Source of the DNA: an uncultured Bacteroides sp.
GTDB lineage: Bacteria > Bacteroidota > Bacteroidia > Bacteroidales > Bacteroidaceae
Length of the DNA stretch: 38,731 bases
Direction: 5' to 3'
Assembly (NCBI GenBank): GCA_949288585.1
Contig: CASEKR010000022.1
Span: 1 to 38,731 of the forward strand
Each line of letters starts with the position of its first letter. Position 1 is the stretch's first letter. Under the pieces are notes generated by a model, which saw nothing but the letters and a program-made list of their open reading frames with translations, was not told the DNA's origin and did no database searches. Of this stretch, positions 9,501-17,150 are shown piece by piece. The position numbers and the translations under genes were made by a program.

Positions 9501-9890
9501 TTCAAACAGCATATGGATTACTGGACAGAGGACAATCCGGATGCTTATTATCCTAAACCGTATATTGCGGCTGCTGGTGCCCGTATACAGAATCTGCGCG
9601 CTAAAACTTCAGAAAGGAGCGACAGATATATGCAGAGTGCTGCTTATTGTCGTCTGAAGAACTTGACGATTAGCTATGATTTGCCGGAAAAATGGATTAG
9701 CAAACTTCATTTGACGAAGGCCCAAGTGTTCTTCTCTGGAGAAAATCTATTGACCTTTACGAAGTTGAGCGACATCTTCGATCCGGAAGGCTTATTTACA
9801 TATAGTGGTTATGGCAGTTCCAACGACTATGCCGGTAAGAACTACCCCATGACGCGTGTATTCTCAGTGGGAGTCATTTTGAATATGTAA
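6591..9890 (+). CDS. SusC-type TonB-dependent outer-membrane glycan importer
   Basis: The 1099-residue protein has a signal peptide (about 1-31, ending MVSA), a carboxypeptidase-regulatory-like beta-sandwich at about 50-125 (VKGVVYDATGLSVIGASV, GTITDMDGNFTL), a TonB-box-like stretch EEVVVVGYG (about 127-135), the plug domain (about 140-255, with LQGMVPGLYID, VLKDAAASSIYGARAAYGVILVTTKKGK) and the beta-barrel to the C-terminus. SusC proteins import oligosaccharides, energised by TonB, with a SusD lipoprotein as lid. It is 18 bp upstream of susD. Upstream enzymes and downstream mannosidases imply an N-glycan-like substrate, which is inference from context. Confidence 0.95.
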   Translation: MNLQFFSKGFIKQISLLSAAALLAYPQMVSAEGQSLGSDAVGIVQQAIEVKGVVYDATGLSVIGASVIEKDNPSNGTITDMDGNFTLQVAENATLVISYIGYVTQEVQATPGKILNITLQEDNQMLEEVVVVGYGVQKKVNLTGSVAMVEGETLEQRPLANATQSLQGMVPGLYIDNSNAGRPGATSSLQLRGQGNLSGSGSPYVLVDGVEMDLADVNPNDIESISVLKDAAASSIYGARAAYGVILVTTKKGKEGKTRVSYQATLGWSQPTSLPEMVNAADFARYFDAGTYNNNGTVQYGAERIALLEQYMRDPSSVDPWQNLTPGQSLVNAFTNSASGIGNVDYFDLHYKNAAFKQNHNVSISGGGEKAQYYISGGMYKEEGLLRYADIDYRRFNFNATINSKVTDWMKLKVNAKYMNSNNETPFGDGALNEGFYHNLARFRPTTSVVDPNGNFTEASMIPYLQSGTNAVTENNNLTMTGGLEFEPIKNWRIFLDYTYRYNTRDYNAVQIAPLIPRADGVTYDVGTRSELGVVEGGKYTRYNMNNQYQSLNLYTNYNLSLNDKHNFTFMLGYQEEYYKYRYLYNQVLDLQYSANPSLEMADGALTVRDTRYAWATRGYFGRINYDYMGKYLVEVNGRYDGSSRFAKGNRWGFFPSVSLGWRISEESFMESTRDWMSNLKLRVSWGLLGNQTGAAYYTFASAMDPVGIGNWFFNGERLGYYRPGEVIDSNTTWEKVDHKNIGIDFGFFNNQLTGTFDIFQRDTRDMLGPSVALADQFGAVAPETNNAEMRNRGWELTLQWRGKIGEDINYTIGGSLADATAEITAYDGGYTDPSGDGGGTGWYKGKTMGEIWGYRVDGIIQTDEEAAEYNSKYDLSKLSPLAWEKGDLKYRDLDGDGEINNGANTLQDMGDMTVIGNTTPRYQYTINGSISWKGLSVSLMFQGVGKRDWAPNKGTAYFWGSGALAQVNVFKQHMDYWTEDNPDAYYPKPYIAAAGARIQNLRAKTSERSDRYMQSAAYCRLKNLTISYDLPEKWISKLHLTKAQVFFSGENLLTFTKLSDIFDPEGLFTYSGYGSSNDYAGKNYPMTRVFSVGVILNM

Positions 9891-9908
9891 CTAATATAGA
9901 ATACGATT

Positions 9909-11750
9909 ATGAAAAAGATATATTTACTGATAAGTTCAGCCATGTGTTTGGGATTGCTGGCTTCTTGCTTTGACATGAACCAGGAACCTCAAGGGGAACT
10001 TGCAACGTCGGAAGCTTTTAGCACGACGAATGAGATAACTACGTATTTGAATATGTTCTATCAAGGAGCTGTCTCCAAAAGCGGTGGTGGAACAGTTCCC
10101 AATACGGCTATTAAGTCCCATCCCAGTAATGCAAACAGTGGACTCGCTTTTGGTGATGTGGGAAGTGATAATTTGCTGTATTATGAGTTCGACTCTCGCT
10201 TGTCCGGCGAACTGTCTATAAGCAGTGCGGCAAATTTGGACGATTACAGTGCCATTCGTAATGTGAATTTCTTGTTGCAGAACATAGGCCGTTGCGAGGA
10301 TCAAACATCTTCTGCTTTCCAGCAATGTTTGGGTGAGGCATATTACTTCCGTGCAGCTTATTATTACCACCTGTTGGTGAATTATGGTGGTGTGACGTGG
10401 GTGGATACTCCGCTTGACCCGGATGCAGGTCTGATGCAACAGCCTCGCAATACGCGTACTGAGTTGACCAATTATATATTGGCCGATTTGGACTTGGCCA
10501 TTGCAAACCTGAATGAGCAAAGCAGCAATGCAAGTGGACGTGTACACCGGGATGTGGCACGGGCATTGAAGAGCGAAGTTGCCCTGTTTGCCGCCACATG
10601 GGAGAAATACCACCGGGCAAAAAATGATAAATTCTATGACGAGACATTGACTAACGCAGATGAGCAAATTCGTGATTGGCTGGAGCAGGCAGTGGAGGCT
10701 GCTGAAGATGTGATGTCGCGGACTGTATGGTCTATCAGCCGCCAGAATAATAATACGTTGACGGATTATCGCGATTTGTTTGTGACGCTCGATTTGACGG
10801 GCAATCCCGAAGTCCTGTGGTGGAAACGTTATGATGCTTCAGCAAGTATTGGCCATAATGTGACTTATTATTCTTGTGAAGGTGGTGGAAACAAGGGTGT
10901 TTCAGCTTCGTTGGTAGATGATTATTTGACCATCGATGGTAGACCGTTTGTTGGTGATGAGAAAATGGAAGCCAAAAAAACTTATGGTCGTGAGTTGAGT
11001 CCGGAATTAAGAGACCCGCGTTTGTCTCAGACAGTCTTTACTCCGGGGCAACAAATGCGCAATGACGGAACCACGTTTAGTTGGCCGCCTCTGGATCGTA
11101 CAGATGGTTATCACTTGAACACAACAGGCTATTCTTTGTTGAAGTATGAAGAATTTGCTGCTTCAACCTTGAATGCTTCTTATAATGAAGAAAATCGAGG
11201 ACAGGCTCCTGCCATTCAGGTGCGTTATGCAGACATTCTGCTGAACTATGCCGAAGCTTTGGCTGAGTTGGACGGCGCAGGTAATGCGGAGAAGATAAAA
11301 GACGCTTTGCAGCCTTTGCGTGATCGTGTAGGTATGCCGCCTGTGGATTTTAATCGTGAGTTCAATGATGACCCTGATTATCCTTTCTGCAATTTGGATC
11401 CCTATATCCAGGCTGTACGTCGCGAACGTCGTGTGGAGAAAGCTGCTGAGAACTGCCGTTTGACGGACATTTTGCGTTGGGCAGCTGCCGGTGAGTTGAT
11501 AGTAGGCCAGTTCCCGTTAGGAGCGCTTTATACGGGCACTACCTTGGAAGAACATTTCAAGGATAAATTGACGCCTGGTGATGGCTTCTATTTGAATGAC
11601 GAGGGCTATATCATTGCAGCTAATCCGGCAAATTATCCTAATGGTTGGCAATTCAATGAAGAACGGGATTATTTATTGCCTATCCGTCAGGAAATGATTG
11701 GAGCCGGTGGTTTGACTGGTGGCGCATGGGAACAGAATCCTAATTGGTAA
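9909..11750 (+). CDS. SusD/RagB-type surface glycan-binding lipoprotein
   Basis: The 613-residue protein carries a lipoprotein signal (GLLASC, Cys20) and the RagB/SusD fold: an N-terminal SusD-like part with ITTYLNMFYQG and a helical TPR scaffold (FRAAYYYHLLVNYGGVTWVDTPL, about 145-170), and a C-terminal part containing IQVRYADILLNYAEAL (about 435-450) and VRRERRVEKAAENCRLTDILRW. It should sit on the SusC barrel as the substrate-binding lid. It ends with a strong terminator at 11775-11823, so transcription from the susC promoter probably stops here for the most part. Confidence 0.94.
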   Translation: MKKIYLLISSAMCLGLLASCFDMNQEPQGELATSEAFSTTNEITTYLNMFYQGAVSKSGGGTVPNTAIKSHPSNANSGLAFGDVGSDNLLYYEFDSRLSGELSISSAANLDDYSAIRNVNFLLQNIGRCEDQTSSAFQQCLGEAYYFRAAYYYHLLVNYGGVTWVDTPLDPDAGLMQQPRNTRTELTNYILADLDLAIANLNEQSSNASGRVHRDVARALKSEVALFAATWEKYHRAKNDKFYDETLTNADEQIRDWLEQAVEAAEDVMSRTVWSISRQNNNTLTDYRDLFVTLDLTGNPEVLWWKRYDASASIGHNVTYYSCEGGGNKGVSASLVDDYLTIDGRPFVGDEKMEAKKTYGRELSPELRDPRLSQTVFTPGQQMRNDGTTFSWPPLDRTDGYHLNTTGYSLLKYEEFAASTLNASYNEENRGQAPAIQVRYADILLNYAEALAELDGAGNAEKIKDALQPLRDRVGMPPVDFNREFNDDPDYPFCNLDPYIQAVRRERRVEKAAENCRLTDILRWAAAGELIVGQFPLGALYTGTTLEEHFKDKLTPGDGFYLNDEGYIIAANPANYPNGWQFNEERDYLLPIRQEMIGAGGLTGGAWEQNPNW

Positions 11751-11774
11751 TAACATCGCTTTCATAGGTTCATG

Positions 11775-11823
11775 GCGCCCGGGGAGTGTGGAGAAGTCTG
11801 ATTTCCCTTCCCGGGCGCTTTTT
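11775..11823 (+). terminator. Strong intrinsic terminator after susD
   Basis: GCGCCCGGG (11775-11783) pairs with CCCGGGCGC (11810-11818), followed at once by TTTTT (11819-11823). The GC-rich stem and T run predict efficient termination between susD and the nuclease gene. Confidence 0.85.
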
Positions 11824-11825
11824 CA

Positions 11826-11857
11826 TTTGTCATTCTTTGGAATATTTCATAACTTTG
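11826..11857 (+). promoter_or_regulatory. Promoter of the Rpn-type nuclease gene
   Basis: TTTG (11826-11829), a 20-bp spacer and TAACTTTG (11850-11857) give a full consensus promoter directly behind the susD terminator. The start codon is only 14 bp downstream of the box, so the leader is very short. Confidence 0.75.
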
Positions 11858-11871
11858 CGTTTAAGAACTGA

Positions 11872-12822
11872 ATGTTTATGAAAGATAATCTGATACATTT
11901 CGATTGGGCTATGAAACGGTTGCTTCGCGATAAGAGCAACTATGTAGTGCTGGAAGGTTTCCTTTCTACCCTCCTGGGAGGAGATCTGCGCATCAAACGC
12001 TTTCTGGAGAGCGAAGCCAATCAGGCAGATGCAACCGATAAGTTTAACCGTGCGGATATGTTGGTGGAAGACAGCAACGGCAGACTTCTTATCGTTGAGG
12101 TGCAGAACAACCGGGAATTGGATTATTTTCACCGCATGCTTTACGGCGTCTCTAAAACCATCTCTGAATACATCAATTTGGGAGATGACTACGACAAAGT
12201 ACGTAAGGTTTATTCCATCAACATCGTCTATTTCGACCTGGGGCAAGGCGAGGATTATGTTTATCACGGGAAAACGGAATTCCGTGGCTTGCACAATCCG
12301 CAGGATATCTTGAAACTTTCTGTCCGCCAACGCGAGATTTTTGTAGGAAAAGAAGCCGGCGATATCTTTCCGGAATACTATGTATTGCGCGTGAATGATT
12401 TCGACAAAGTGGCCAAGACCCCTTTGGATGAATGGGTACAATTTCTCAAGACCGGTGAAATAGACAGTACGGCCACAGCTAAAGGATTGCCTGAAGCCAG
12501 GGAGCGCCTTCGGGTAGATTCTCTGCCTAAAGCAGAAAAGCAAGCTTATTATCGCGACATGGAAGCTTTGCGCTATCAGCGCAGTGTTATTAAAACCGGC
12601 TGGTACGAAGGCCGTGCGGACGGATTAGCGGAAGGTCGTGCGGAAGGTCGTGCGGAAGGTCGTGCAGAAGGTCGTGCAGAAGGTCGTGCAGAAGGCCGAG
12701 CGGAAGGTCGTGCGGAAGGTATCATGGCTACTGCACTCAATTTGAAGGCTATGGGTATGAGTAAAGAGGTAATAGCCCAGGCTACCGGTTTGAGTGTAGA
12801 TGAAATTGATAAATTAAGATAG
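11872..12822 (+). CDS. Rpn-family PD-(D/E)XK nuclease/transposase-like protein
   Basis: The 316-residue protein belongs to the recombination-promoting nuclease (Rpn/YhgA-like, 'PD-(D/E)XK nuclease family transposase') group common in Bacteroides. The nuclease core shows RADMLVED (Asp62) and LLIVEVQN (Glu76-x-Gln78), an ExQ variant of the ExK motif. The N-terminus FDWAMKRLLRDKSNYVVLEGFLSTLL is typical. The C-terminus carries seven consecutive RAEG tetrapeptides (256-283) and ends in a helix with EVIAQATGLSVDEIDKLR. A start at the second ATG (11878) is equally possible. It has its own promoter and sits behind the susD terminator, splitting the glycan locus. Its role there is unknown; it may be a passenger. 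Confidence 0.85.
   Translation: MFMKDNLIHFDWAMKRLLRDKSNYVVLEGFLSTLLGGDLRIKRFLESEANQADATDKFNRADMLVEDSNGRLLIVEVQNNRELDYFHRMLYGVSKTISEYINLGDDYDKVRKVYSINIVYFDLGQGEDYVYHGKTEFRGLHNPQDILKLSVRQREIFVGKEAGDIFPEYYVLRVNDFDKVAKTPLDEWVQFLKTGEIDSTATAKGLPEARERLRVDSLPKAEKQAYYRDMEALRYQRSVIKTGWYEGRADGLAEGRAEGRAEGRAEGRAEGRAEGRAEGRAEGIMATALNLKAMGMSKEVIAQATGLSVDEIDKLR
12607..12720 (+). repeat. In-frame 12-bp tandem repeat (RAEG codons)
   Basis: The unit GAAGGTCGTGCG (with GCA/GCG, GGT/GGC and CGT/CGA variants) repeats about nine times counting degenerate copies, seven of them exact at the protein level (12637-12720). A 12-bp unit changes length without breaking the frame, so the copy number can vary by slippage. 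Confidence 0.9.
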
Positions 12823-12883
12823 GAAACCTTTGGAAAAACCTCTAAATTTAATTACATTTTGTATCACATAATACTTTTGATTT

Positions 12884-14467
12884 ATGAAACAACTGACTCC
12901 CGCATTTCTTTATCCTTTGACAGGGATGGCAGCTTTGGCATCATTGGCTTCATGTGCTGATAAAAAAGAAGCAGCTAAACAGTATAACATTGTGTATATT
13001 ATGACGGATGACCATACGGCTCAGATGATGAGTTGTTATGATAGTCGTTTCATTGAAACGCCTAATTTGGACCGCATTGCTAATGACGGGGTGATTTTCA
13101 CCAATAGTTTCGTGGCCAATTCTTTGAGCGGTCCCAGCCGTGCTTGTATGTTGACTGGTAAGCATAGCCATGCTAATGGCTTTACAGATAATACGACTTG
13201 CATTTTTGATGGGTCTCAACAGACAATGCCTAAGTTGTTGAGGAATGCCGGATACCAGACGGCTCTTATCGGGAAATGGCATTTGGTAAGCCTGCCTACG
13301 GGATTTGACCATTGGGAAATTGTGCCGGAACAGGGGGATTATTATAATCCGGATTTTATCAACATGAACAATGATACCATCCGCAAGGAAGGATATATCA
13401 CCAACCTGATAACAGACATGAGTATTGACTGGATGGAAAACCAACGGGATAAAGAGAAACCTTTCTGTTTGTTTATCCATCACAAAGCCATTCATCGGAA
13501 TTGGTTGCCGGAGTTAAAATATCTGTCTCTGTATGAAGACAAGACCTTTCCTCTGCCTGATAATTTCTACGATGATTATGAAGGACGTCCGGCGGCGGCT
13601 GCGCAGGAAATGAGCATTGCGAAGGATATGGACCTGATTTATGATAATAAGATGAATCGGGCTGATAAGGTTACTCCGCTGAAAGAGCGGTATGAAAGCT
13701 ATGTGGGACGCTTGAATCCGGAGGACAGAAAAGTGTACGACGCTTTCTATGAACCGATTATAGAGGATTTCTACAAGAGGAATTTGCAAGGTAAGGAATT
13801 AGCCGAATGGAAATACCAACGTTATATGCGCGATTATTCCAAGGTGGTGAAGTCGTTGGATGACAATGTGGGGCGTGTGCTGGATTATTTGGAAGAGAAG
13901 GGTTTGTTAGACAATACATTAGTGGTTTATACTTCCGACCAGGGTTTCTGGATGGGAGAACACGGATGGTTTGACAAGCGTTTTATGTATGAAGAGTCTT
14001 TCCATACACCGTTGATTATGCACTTGCCGAAAGATTTCAAAGCTAAAGGAGAAATCCCGCAGATGGTACAGAATATTGATTATGCACCTACTTTCCTCGA
14101 TTTGGCAGGTGCTCCTATTCCCGAGGATATCCAAGGCGTTTCTCTGTTGCCTTTGCTGAAAGGAGAAAAGCCGGCTGATTGGCGTAAATCTTTGTATTAT
14201 CATTTTTATGAGTATCCGGCTGAACACATGGTGAAACGTCATTATGGAGTACGTACCGAACGTTATAAACTGATTCATTTCTATAATGATATAGATGAAT
14301 GGGAGTTATATGACCTGCAAGAAGATCCTTCTGAAATGCATAATTTGTATGGGAAACCCGGTTATGAGCAAATTACTGCAGATCTGAGGAAAGAATTGGT
14401 ACGACTTCAGACACAGTATCAAGACCCGATAGAGGAAAAGTTGAAGACGCAGAAAGCGCAGAACTGA
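12884..14467 (+). CDS. Sulfatase, Ser-type, resembling N-acetylglucosamine-6-O-sulfatases
   Basis: The 527-residue S1-type sulfatase is a predicted lipoprotein (LASC, Cys24). The formylglycine motif is SGPSR (82-86), so Ser82 should be converted by an anaerobic sulfatase-maturating enzyme, which is not in this window. Metal ligands include TDDH (Asp42-Asp43) and SDQG (Asp352); TGKHSHANG (91-99) follows the active site. The sequence closely resembles my recollection of Bacteroides thetaiotaomicron BT4656 (subfamily S1_11, GlcNAc-6-sulfatase), including VANSLSGPSRACM and HHKAIHRNW. That family match is strong; the exact substrate is inference. A TACTTTTG box at 12872-12879, only 4 bp before the ATG, may give a leaderless transcript. 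Confidence 0.85.
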   Translation: MKQLTPAFLYPLTGMAALASLASCADKKEAAKQYNIVYIMTDDHTAQMMSCYDSRFIETPNLDRIANDGVIFTNSFVANSLSGPSRACMLTGKHSHANGFTDNTTCIFDGSQQTMPKLLRNAGYQTALIGKWHLVSLPTGFDHWEIVPEQGDYYNPDFINMNNDTIRKEGYITNLITDMSIDWMENQRDKEKPFCLFIHHKAIHRNWLPELKYLSLYEDKTFPLPDNFYDDYEGRPAAAAQEMSIAKDMDLIYDNKMNRADKVTPLKERYESYVGRLNPEDRKVYDAFYEPIIEDFYKRNLQGKELAEWKYQRYMRDYSKVVKSLDDNVGRVLDYLEEKGLLDNTLVVYTSDQGFWMGEHGWFDKRFMYEESFHTPLIMHLPKDFKAKGEIPQMVQNIDYAPTFLDLAGAPIPEDIQGVSLLPLLKGEKPADWRKSLYYHFYEYPAEHMVKRHYGVRTERYKLIHFYNDIDEWELYDLQEDPSEMHNLYGKPGYEQITADLRKELVRLQTQYQDPIEEKLKTQKAQN

Positions 14468-14491
14468 TATTCCTTTTCGTGTTTTCTCTCT

Positions 14492-14530
14492 GTGGGGAAA
14501 GACTGTTACATCTTTGTAGCCTTTCCCTAC
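14492..14530. other. Intergenic hairpin between sulfatase and beta-mannosidase
   Basis: GTGGGGAAAG (14492-14501) pairs with CTTTCCCTAC (14521-14530) with one mismatch. The loop contains CATCTTTG, one base off the -7 consensus. No T run follows, so this may be an RNA-stability element or a weak promoter rather than a terminator. Confidence 0.4.
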
Positions 14531-14575
14531 GGAGAATAAGGTAAGAGAAACTTATAAATTTGAATATTAATACTC

Positions 14576-17134
14576 ATGAAACGCATTGTTTTCCTCATGT
14601 TATTGTGTTATTCTGCTTTATTATCGGGTCAATGTAGATTCTCCCCAGAATTTGTAGGCTTAGATACTTGTTGGACCTTTTCTAATGTGGCAAATGGTGA
14701 TTGGTTGCCGGCAGTTGTGCCTGGAACGGTGCACCAAGATCTTTTAAGGCATAACCTCCTTCCAAATCCTTTTTATGGCACCAATGAACAAAAGGTTCAA
14801 TGGGTGGAAAATGAAGATTGGGCTTATCAGACAACTTTTACGTTGAGCGAATCTCAGATAGCGCGGCAGGCCGCCCGTTTGGTATTCGAAGGATTGGATA
14901 CCTATGCGGATGTCTATTTGAATGGTGCTTTGTTATTTTCTTCTGATAATATGTTCAAGGCTTATGAGGCTGATGTGAAGGATTTATTGCGTTTGGGGGA
15001 GAACCGTTTGTATGTTCTGTTTCATTCTCCTATCCGTAAGGCTTTGCCTCAATGGGAAACCAATGGCTTTGAATATCCGGCGGATAATGACCATGCAGAG
15101 AAGAAAGTAAGCGTGTTTACTCGGAAAGCCCCTTATAGCTATGGCTGGGATTGGGGTATTCGTCTGGTGACTTGCGGTATTTGGCGTCCGGTTTTTCTGC
15201 AACTTTATGACGTGGCGCGGATAGATGATTATCTGGTAAAACAGTTGTCTTTAAATGACAATGAGGCTCGCTTGGACAATCGCTTGGAGGTGTGGAACGT
15301 GGCAGATTCTGTGGTTGCTGCCGATGTGGAGATTGTTTGCACTTTGTCAGGAGAAACAGTTTCTCAAGCAAAGAAGAAGATCGTATTACAGCCGGGGATG
15401 AATCTGGTGCAAATACCTCAGACCATTGATAAACCTCAGCGGTGGATGCCTAATGGTTGGGGAAATCCTACGCTCTATCAATTCTCTGCGAAGGTGGTTT
15501 GTGATGGTAAGGCAATAGCTGAAAAGCAACATCGCATAGGTTTGCGTACGCTTCGGGTGGTGACGGAAAAAGATAATCAAGGTGAGTCATTTTATTTTGA
15601 AGTGAATGGTATCCCGATGTTTGCCAAAGGGGCTAACTATATTCCTTCGGATGCTTTATTGCCAAGTGTGACTTCTGAACGTTATGAAAGATTATTCCGA
15701 GATATCAAAGAAGCCAACATGAATATGATACGCGTATGGGGTGGGGGCGTGTATGAGGATGACCGTTTTTATGATTTGGCTGATGAAAATGGTATTTTGA
15801 TTTGGCAAGATTTTATGTTTGCCTGCACTACCTATCCGGCTGATGCCACTTTCCTGCAAAGGGTGGCTGAAGAGGCGGAATATAATATTAAACGTTTGCG
15901 CAACCATGCTTGTTTGGCTATGTGGTGTGGAAATAATGAAATACAAGAAGGCATCAAATATTGGGGTTGGAAGAAACGTTTCGGGGAGAAAATCCATGGC
16001 CGTTTTCAGGTTGACTATGATAAACTGTTTCATGAATGGCTACCTGCTTTGATAGAAAAATATGATGACGGTCGTTTTTATATGCATACATCTCCTTACT
16101 TTGCTAATTGGGGCAGACCTGATTCTTGGAAAATAAGGGATAGCCATAACTGGGGGATTTGGTATGGACGAAAACCTTTTGAGTCGGCTGATGAAGAATG
16201 GAGTCGTTTTGCCAGTGAATATGGCTTCCAATCATTCCCGGAGATGAAGACAATTGAGACCTTTGCTTCACCGGAAGATTATGATATTGAATCAGAGGTG
16301 ATGACGGCTCACCAAAAAAGCACTGTGGGGAATGACCTGATAGCGACCAGCATGGAACAATATTTCAGGATGCCGAATAACTTTGAGGATTTTGTGTATG
16401 TGGGGCTGGTCTTGCAGGGGATGGGCGTACGACATAGTATTGAGGCTCATCGTCGTCAACGCCCTTATTGCATGGGATCTTTATATTGGCAATTGAATGA
16501 CAGTTGGCCGGTGGTGTCGTGGTCCAGTATTGATTATTATGGTAACTGGAAGGCATTGCATTATCAGGCTAAACGTGCTTTTGCTCCGTTGTTTATCAAT
16601 GCATTGAATCAAGGGGATAGCCTGCATATCTATCTTATGTCGGACGAACTGGAGGATTTGAACCATTTAAAACTGGATATGCGTTTAATGAATTTCCAAG
16701 GAAAAGAGTTGCAACATCGTGAACTTGCAGTGACGCTTCCGTCCAACTCGACCCGTGAAGCATATGTTTGCCCGATTAGGCAATGGGTGACGCCTGAAGA
16801 GCGCACAGATTGTTTCTTGTTGTTGACTTTGCGTGATAAGAAAGGGAAAATACTTGCCCAAGATACGCACTATTTTGTTTATACCAAGGAACTGGATTTG
16901 CCGAAGACTCAAATTAAATGTGAGAAGAAATTTGTTAAAGGCCGTTATGAAGTGACACTCTCGTCCAAGGAACTGGCTAAAGATGTTTTTATACAGATAC
17001 CGGTGCAAGGTGCACGGTTTACTGATAATTTCTTTGATCTTTTGCCCGGAGAGCGACGGACTATTATTATCGAAGCTCCAGGATTAACAGGAGAAGAGGA
17101 AATCAGTATTAAGCATATACGTGAAACCTATTAA
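14576..17134 (+). CDS. GH2 beta-mannosidase
   Basis: The 852-residue enzyme hydrolyses terminal beta-mannose. It has a signal peptide (about 1-19), a jelly-roll sugar-binding domain (about 25-215, with GLDTYADVYLNG), immunoglobulin-like domains, and the TIM barrel (about 335-640) with RVWGGGVYEDDRFYD. The acid/base is Glu455 in WCGNNE and the nucleophile is Glu548 in SEYGFQSFPE. The 93-residue spacing equals that recalled for BtMan2A (E462/E555), and length and flanking motifs match. A lipobox-like SGQC (Cys20) is also present, so it could be lipidated. In the locus it would cleave the Man-beta-1,4-GlcNAc core of N-glycans after alpha-mannose removal. The gene is noticeably more AT-rich than the pst genes. 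Confidence 0.93.
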   Translation: MKRIVFLMLLCYSALLSGQCRFSPEFVGLDTCWTFSNVANGDWLPAVVPGTVHQDLLRHNLLPNPFYGTNEQKVQWVENEDWAYQTTFTLSESQIARQAARLVFEGLDTYADVYLNGALLFSSDNMFKAYEADVKDLLRLGENRLYVLFHSPIRKALPQWETNGFEYPADNDHAEKKVSVFTRKAPYSYGWDWGIRLVTCGIWRPVFLQLYDVARIDDYLVKQLSLNDNEARLDNRLEVWNVADSVVAADVEIVCTLSGETVSQAKKKIVLQPGMNLVQIPQTIDKPQRWMPNGWGNPTLYQFSAKVVCDGKAIAEKQHRIGLRTLRVVTEKDNQGESFYFEVNGIPMFAKGANYIPSDALLPSVTSERYERLFRDIKEANMNMIRVWGGGVYEDDRFYDLADENGILIWQDFMFACTTYPADATFLQRVAEEAEYNIKRLRNHACLAMWCGNNEIQEGIKYWGWKKRFGEKIHGRFQVDYDKLFHEWLPALIEKYDDGRFYMHTSPYFANWGRPDSWKIRDSHNWGIWYGRKPFESADEEWSRFASEYGFQSFPEMKTIETFASPEDYDIESEVMTAHQKSTVGNDLIATSMEQYFRMPNNFEDFVYVGLVLQGMGVRHSIEAHRRQRPYCMGSLYWQLNDSWPVVSWSSIDYYGNWKALHYQAKRAFAPLFINALNQGDSLHIYLMSDELEDLNHLKLDMRLMNFQGKELQHRELAVTLPSNSTREAYVCPIRQWVTPEERTDCFLLLTLRDKKGKILAQDTHYFVYTKELDLPKTQIKCEKKFVKGRYEVTLSSKELAKDVFIQIPVQGARFTDNFFDLLPGERRTIIIEAPGLTGEEEISIKHIRETY

Positions 17135-17150
17135 TCTTTTTAGATATACA

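Noticed and set aside
11872-12822. Insertion sequence around the Rpn-type gene
   Set aside because: No terminal inverted repeats or target-site duplications are visible at the flanks, and the protein is a nuclease-family orphan, not a DDE transposase.
17121-17150. GTG start for the first GH92
   Set aside because: It would overlap the beta-mannosidase gene and place a non-signal sequence before a good lipoprotein signal that begins at ATG 17151.
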